The translations under genes were made by a program, and so were the position numbers. From Phoronis pallida (lineage: Eukaryota; Phoronida; Phoronidae), in the NCBI GenBank assembly GCA_028565715.1, contig JAOXYC010235014.1, positions 1-10,526 on the forward strand: DNA of 10,526 bases, read 5' to 3'. Below, one piece after another: positions 7,524 through 10,526 of the stretch (the stretch's first letter is position 1; each line of letters begins with the position of its first letter). Under the pieces are notes generated by a model. That model was given only the letters and a program-made list of their open reading frames with translations, ran no database searches and was not told where the DNA came from.

Positions 7524-8335
7524 CTGGAAATACGGAAATAATCATGAGGCAACAGTTATGCAATAGAAAGTTCAAGGTTGGAGCACTCCTTGTAAATTGG
7601 TTATAATATCAGATTTTGAGTTTCTACATTTTGCATTTCATTTGGTTCCCCAGAAATAACCAACCCCATTGCAATACTAGTTAGTCACAAGCCAAATTTA
7701 AGAAGCAATTGACTCTACTGGTTCATTTTGTATGAAAAGGGTTGGAAAATCTTCAGGTAATTGTAGACCAACTAATCACCAAGAGATTGTGCATACAACG
7801 AGGACTTGCAACCAAGCAGGGTCTATAATACAATTCAGAAGAATCATAAGAGTTGTAGAATATTAATTTACACAATTGAAGTGTTCCATAGATTGCAATA
7901 AAATTTGAATATGCTATTCGTTATATTCTGAAATAAGAGTGCACCGTGGATAATCAAACTTTTGCAAGAGAACAAATCTTTCGTTTACCATTTTATTGTC
8001 AAAAGGGAAGCTGTAACCAGAACTCAGAGTATCACTTCATTCTTCAACAGGGGTCCTATGAAAACGAACAAGAAAGTTAGTTATTGTGCAACAAAATTTA
8101 CCATTTGTTCCTACGCTTAATTGTAAGAATGTGTTCTTAGTGGACGGCTTTGAAATGCTTACTGTCCAATAATTCATTAGGCTTGCACCGAGCTTAAAAA
8201 ATGTCTAGATTCTTATGAATGGAGAATATGGTTTTTAAAATTTTGTTTAGCAACAAGACCAGCGGATTTTATTGGTTCTCAATACATTAATGCACAAGTG
8301 CGTTAACAGTTCCAATAACTACCATAGTTTAGAGT

Positions 8336-8353
8336 TTCTTGCTTCAGCAAGAA
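8336..8353. repeat. Small perfect hairpin (7-bp stem)
   Basis: TTCTTGC-TTCA-GCAAGAA is a perfect 7-bp inverted repeat with a tetraloop. No function is inferred. Confidence 0.6.
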
Positions 8354-9772
8354 TTTAATTGTTATAAATAATGGAAGCAGCAAGATAATTCAGTTTTCAC
8401 GATGTGCAACTTTTTCGCTTAATAATGAATTTGTTACACCCAATCCATACCCCATGTAGTTTATGGATTTAGAACCATGTCTTTTGACGATATGTAAGAA
8501 ACGTTTAGTTTTCAAAACAATTCACCCAAGTTTCGAGCATTTTTTATAAAGATGCAGACCATACTTTTTACCATTTTATTTTTTGTGCAAAGATCAAATT
8601 TGTGCTTTTTACCATCATCTGGACTACAAATGCAGACAACTTTATGTTTATATTGTTTTGACAACAAAAATAGATTTGCTAAACTGGATGTTTGTCAATT
8701 TTCCTACATCTCTTGTTCTACAGAATTAACAACATAGTGCACAACGAATTAAGCACAGATTTGAACATTTTCAATGTTCTTTCATTATCAAAACAGAAAC
8801 TTGATAATTTTTAGATTTTTTGTCAACATGTTAATTTTGATGATGTTTTAAATAGAACAAGCAATTCAAAATTTCTATAGTTTGATCTTATGTTTTTAAA
8901 ATGTTGTGGTACTCTTGAAAAGTGACACAAGCTCTTATTTGAATATACGTTATTTGCTTTCAGAAAAAAAAATAAATCTGCCTTGTCAGAATGCATTTCA
9001 TTTCAAAATGCTTGTGAAAATATTTTAAAAGTTTAAGACAAACGCGTTGGAAATATAAAACTTAAATTAAGCCATTGAATTGGTTGAATCTTTTGCAAAA
9101 ATACAAATGTATGCTTTTACTGGCCAAAAGTGATAAAGATTGAAGACAGATAAATTTGGAACGGAACTGGGAATTTCAATCATTTCCCAGATCTGTTCAG
9201 AATTTTTCTATCTTTTCAATATTTATTGCAAAAATACTTCTTAAATTATTTAGCATAATCCACTTTAATTGAAATAGCACGGTTTAATTCATAGGTATTA
9301 AAATATAGTCCCCAAAAGGGTTTAAAAATCAGTTTGTGATTAAAAAATGATAATATAGGTAAATTTTTTAATGTTCTTCAGGACACAAGAAGAAATCAAT
9401 TTAAATGCAAGTTTTCATTGCCAAGCAATATGCCCTTAAAATAGATGTTTGAATTTCAGAGCATTAATAAAATGTTTTTGTGAATTTATCCCATCAATTT
9501 TGACTTTTCTCAACTGGCTTTTTTCAGGTTTGAAATGTGACGTTATAATTTAGGTAATTTCTTACGTAATGCCAGACATAAGTGTCATTAATATGAATGC
9601 TTAGAAAAATGCATCTTTTGTTGTTCCAATGAACAGTGATCGAGTATTATGCATTATTACAAGTCTAGTTAATCTTAACTGAGCATAATTATTAAAATAG
9701 CTATTTTTTTGATCAACCATAACATACTACAAACAACATTTTTCTTGGTAATTTTAAACTTGATGACTCGCG

Positions 9773-9823
9773 AATTCTAGTTATTCAGCAAAACGTGATT
9801 TCTTGGACTGGATAACAGGAATT
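9773..9823. repeat. Inverted repeat resembling the core of the 10318-10415 hairpin
   Basis: AATTCTAGTTATTCAG (9773-9788) and CTGGATAACAGGAATT (9808-9823) are reverse complements at 13 of 16 positions, with a 19-nt loop. The arms resemble the inner arms of the larger hairpin 540 bp away (CCTGTTATTCAGTC / GACTGAATAACAGG), so this may be a degraded relative of it. Confidence 0.5.
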
Positions 9824-9878
9824 CCCAAGATTGAAGGTCACAGAGTATGTAATCAATAATTTTTTTTTTGTTTTTGAA

Positions 9879-10186
9879 ACAGTTTAAGTTACTGTTTACT
9901 ATTGGTTCAAATCAGGCGTGTACCGAGTCCTTAGTTGAACACAACTCACTTGCATCTGAGTAAAAAAATCTGAAAGAGCGATTTGATAGCTTTGTGTCCA
10001 ATAAAACCTACTCTCCAATGTAGGTTAGACTTTTTATTGATACAAAGCTCCCAATCACTCGTTACATGTTTTGACTCGAATGCAAGTAAGTTATGTTCAA
10101 CAAAGAACGTCTTGTACACAAAATTTCTAGTTGATTTGCATTTAAACACCAGATTTGGACCAACATAGACAGTAACTTTAAGTTTA
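9879..10186. mobile_element. Palindromic foldback/MITE-like element, copy 2
   Basis: This is a diverged sibling of the element at 5203-5509, of nearly the same length. Its arms pair along the length. Outer: AAGTTACTGTTTACTATTGG (near 9886) with CCAACATAGACAGTAACTT. Middle: GTTGAACACAACTCACTTGC with GCAAGTAAGTTATGTTCAAC. Inner: AGCTTTGTGTCCAATAAAAC with TTTTTATTGATACAAAGCT, closed by CCTAC-TCTCCAAT-GTAGG (about 10007-10024). The left arm lacks about 24 nt that the right arm has (around CTAGTTGATTTGCAT), so it carries an internal deletion. No transposase is present; it is non-autonomous if it is a transposon. Confidence 0.75.
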
Positions 10187-10317
10187 CGAAAAAGTCACTC
10201 AAAATAACAGGTGTTTTAAATTCTTGATATCAGAGTTCTACTTAAAATCTTAAAGCATTCACTTGTCTTGATACTTTGACTGTTAAAATATTGAACATTT
10301 TCCTATCTTTGGCACAA

Positions 10318-10415
10318 GTCGAATATAGCGGTCCCTTGTTTACTTCCTGTTATTCAGTCTTCCAAAACACATTGACTGAATAACAGGAATATACGTGGGA
10401 CCGCCTATATTCGAC
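10318..10415. mobile_element. Long hairpin, 42-nt arms and 14-nt loop, MITE-like
   Basis: The left arm (10318-10359) begins GTCGAATATAGCGGTCCC and ends TTCCTGTTATTCAGTC. The right arm (10374-10415) is its near-perfect reverse complement: 11 bp outer, 7 bp middle and 16 bp inner blocks are identical, with a diverged 7-8 nt patch and one extra G. The loop is TTCCAAAACACATT. CTATCTTT occurs on both sides (10303-10310 and 10416-10423), an 8-bp direct repeat that could be a target-site duplication. The left copy is separated from the arm by GGCACAA. There is no coding capacity. Confidence 0.75.
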
Positions 10416-10526
10416 CTATCTTTTTCACGAACTTATTTTCATTGCATTTAGGAATTTAGCTCTCATTTACATGTGGGTTACTTAGCACAAGTTCAATTTT
10501 ATTCAATTAACACAATCATCATACGT

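Larger units (their letters stand above)
7524..10526 (-). other. Upstream PNUTS intron or 5' region (no gene recognised)
   Basis: The sequence right of the acceptor at 7524-7525 must contain, or lie between, the upstream exon(s) of PNUTS carrying the start codon. Apart from the repeats listed separately (8336-8353, 9773-9823, 9879-10186, 10318-10415) it is plain AT-rich sequence. Plus-strand frames at 8552-8737 and 9983-10168 are short and without family features; the latter lies inside the foldback element. No CpG-rich promoter-like patch is visible, so the true first exon may be outside the window. Confidence 0.65.

Noticed and set aside
7227-7566. Two plus-strand open frames opposite the first visible PNUTS exon
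   Set aside because: They are antisense to a conserved exon and show no family likeness; they are chance frames in a slightly GC-richer patch.
8526-8540. Tiny initiator exon candidate on the minus strand: ATG CTC GAA ACT TGG|GTGAAT, phase 0, with A at -3
   Set aside because: The phase fits the exon at 7523 and the -3 base is good, but the donor is only moderate and five codons give no homology. An equally sized rival exists at 8163-8177 (M-N-Y-W-T|GTAAGC, poor -3 base). Transcript 5' ends would be decisive.
9946-10168. Overlapping open frames on both strands
   Set aside because: They lie inside the palindromic foldback element; mirrored open frames are expected from an inverted repeat and do not suggest a protein.

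Overview
This window is from a eukaryotic, animal-type nuclear genome, most likely an AT-rich invertebrate. Four short exons with good GT...AG borders are separated by introns of about 0.6 to 4 kb. The intronic DNA is full of degraded repeats, including a tRNA-derived SINE relic, palindromic MITE-like elements and hairpins. There is no operon structure or ribosome binding site, and no second gene is visible. The species cannot be named from this sequence.

The only gene I can support is the N-terminal part of a PNUTS / PPP1R10 orthologue (protein phosphatase 1 nuclear targeting subunit) on the minus strand. Its visible exons, in transcript order, are 7523-7426, 6796-6710, 2735-2548 and 1553-1157. 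All three internal junctions keep phase exactly (2, 2 and 1). Together they encode about 256 residues that align colinearly with the start of human PNUTS as I recall it: the D-P-K N-terminal helix, the TFIIS N-terminal (LW/TND) domain, a lysine- and serine-rich linker, and the conserved KFRSTGLE motif. The initiator exon lies upstream (rightwards). The PP1-docking, WDR82-binding and C-terminal zinc-finger parts lie downstream, left of position 1.

Layout. 1-1156 is the start of a downstream intron with an (AAAT)n microsatellite and two small hairpins near the donor. 1157-1553 is an exon. 1554-2547 is an intron with nothing recognisable except small inverted repeats. 2548-2735 is an exon. 2736-6709 is a 4 kb intron. 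It holds a frameshifted partial duplicate of the neighbouring exon (about 2756-2822), a degenerate short-motif repeat (2837-2934), a tRNA-SINE relic (about 3506-3610), a foldback element (about 5203-5509), a possible cryptic in-frame exon (6381-6431) and a strong hairpin (6518-6595). 6710-6796 is an exon. 6797-7425 is an intron with a TCTAAT-rich stretch and a possible transposon fragment. 7426-7523 is an exon. 7524-10526 is upstream intron or 5' region with a second foldback copy (about 9879-10186) and a 42-bp-arm hairpin (10318-10415).

The most interesting items are the broken exon duplicate beside its parent exon, the pair of about 307-bp palindromic foldback elements, and the long hairpin at 10318-10415 flanked by a possible target-site duplication. 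I saw no sign of a new defence, CRISPR or biosynthetic system.
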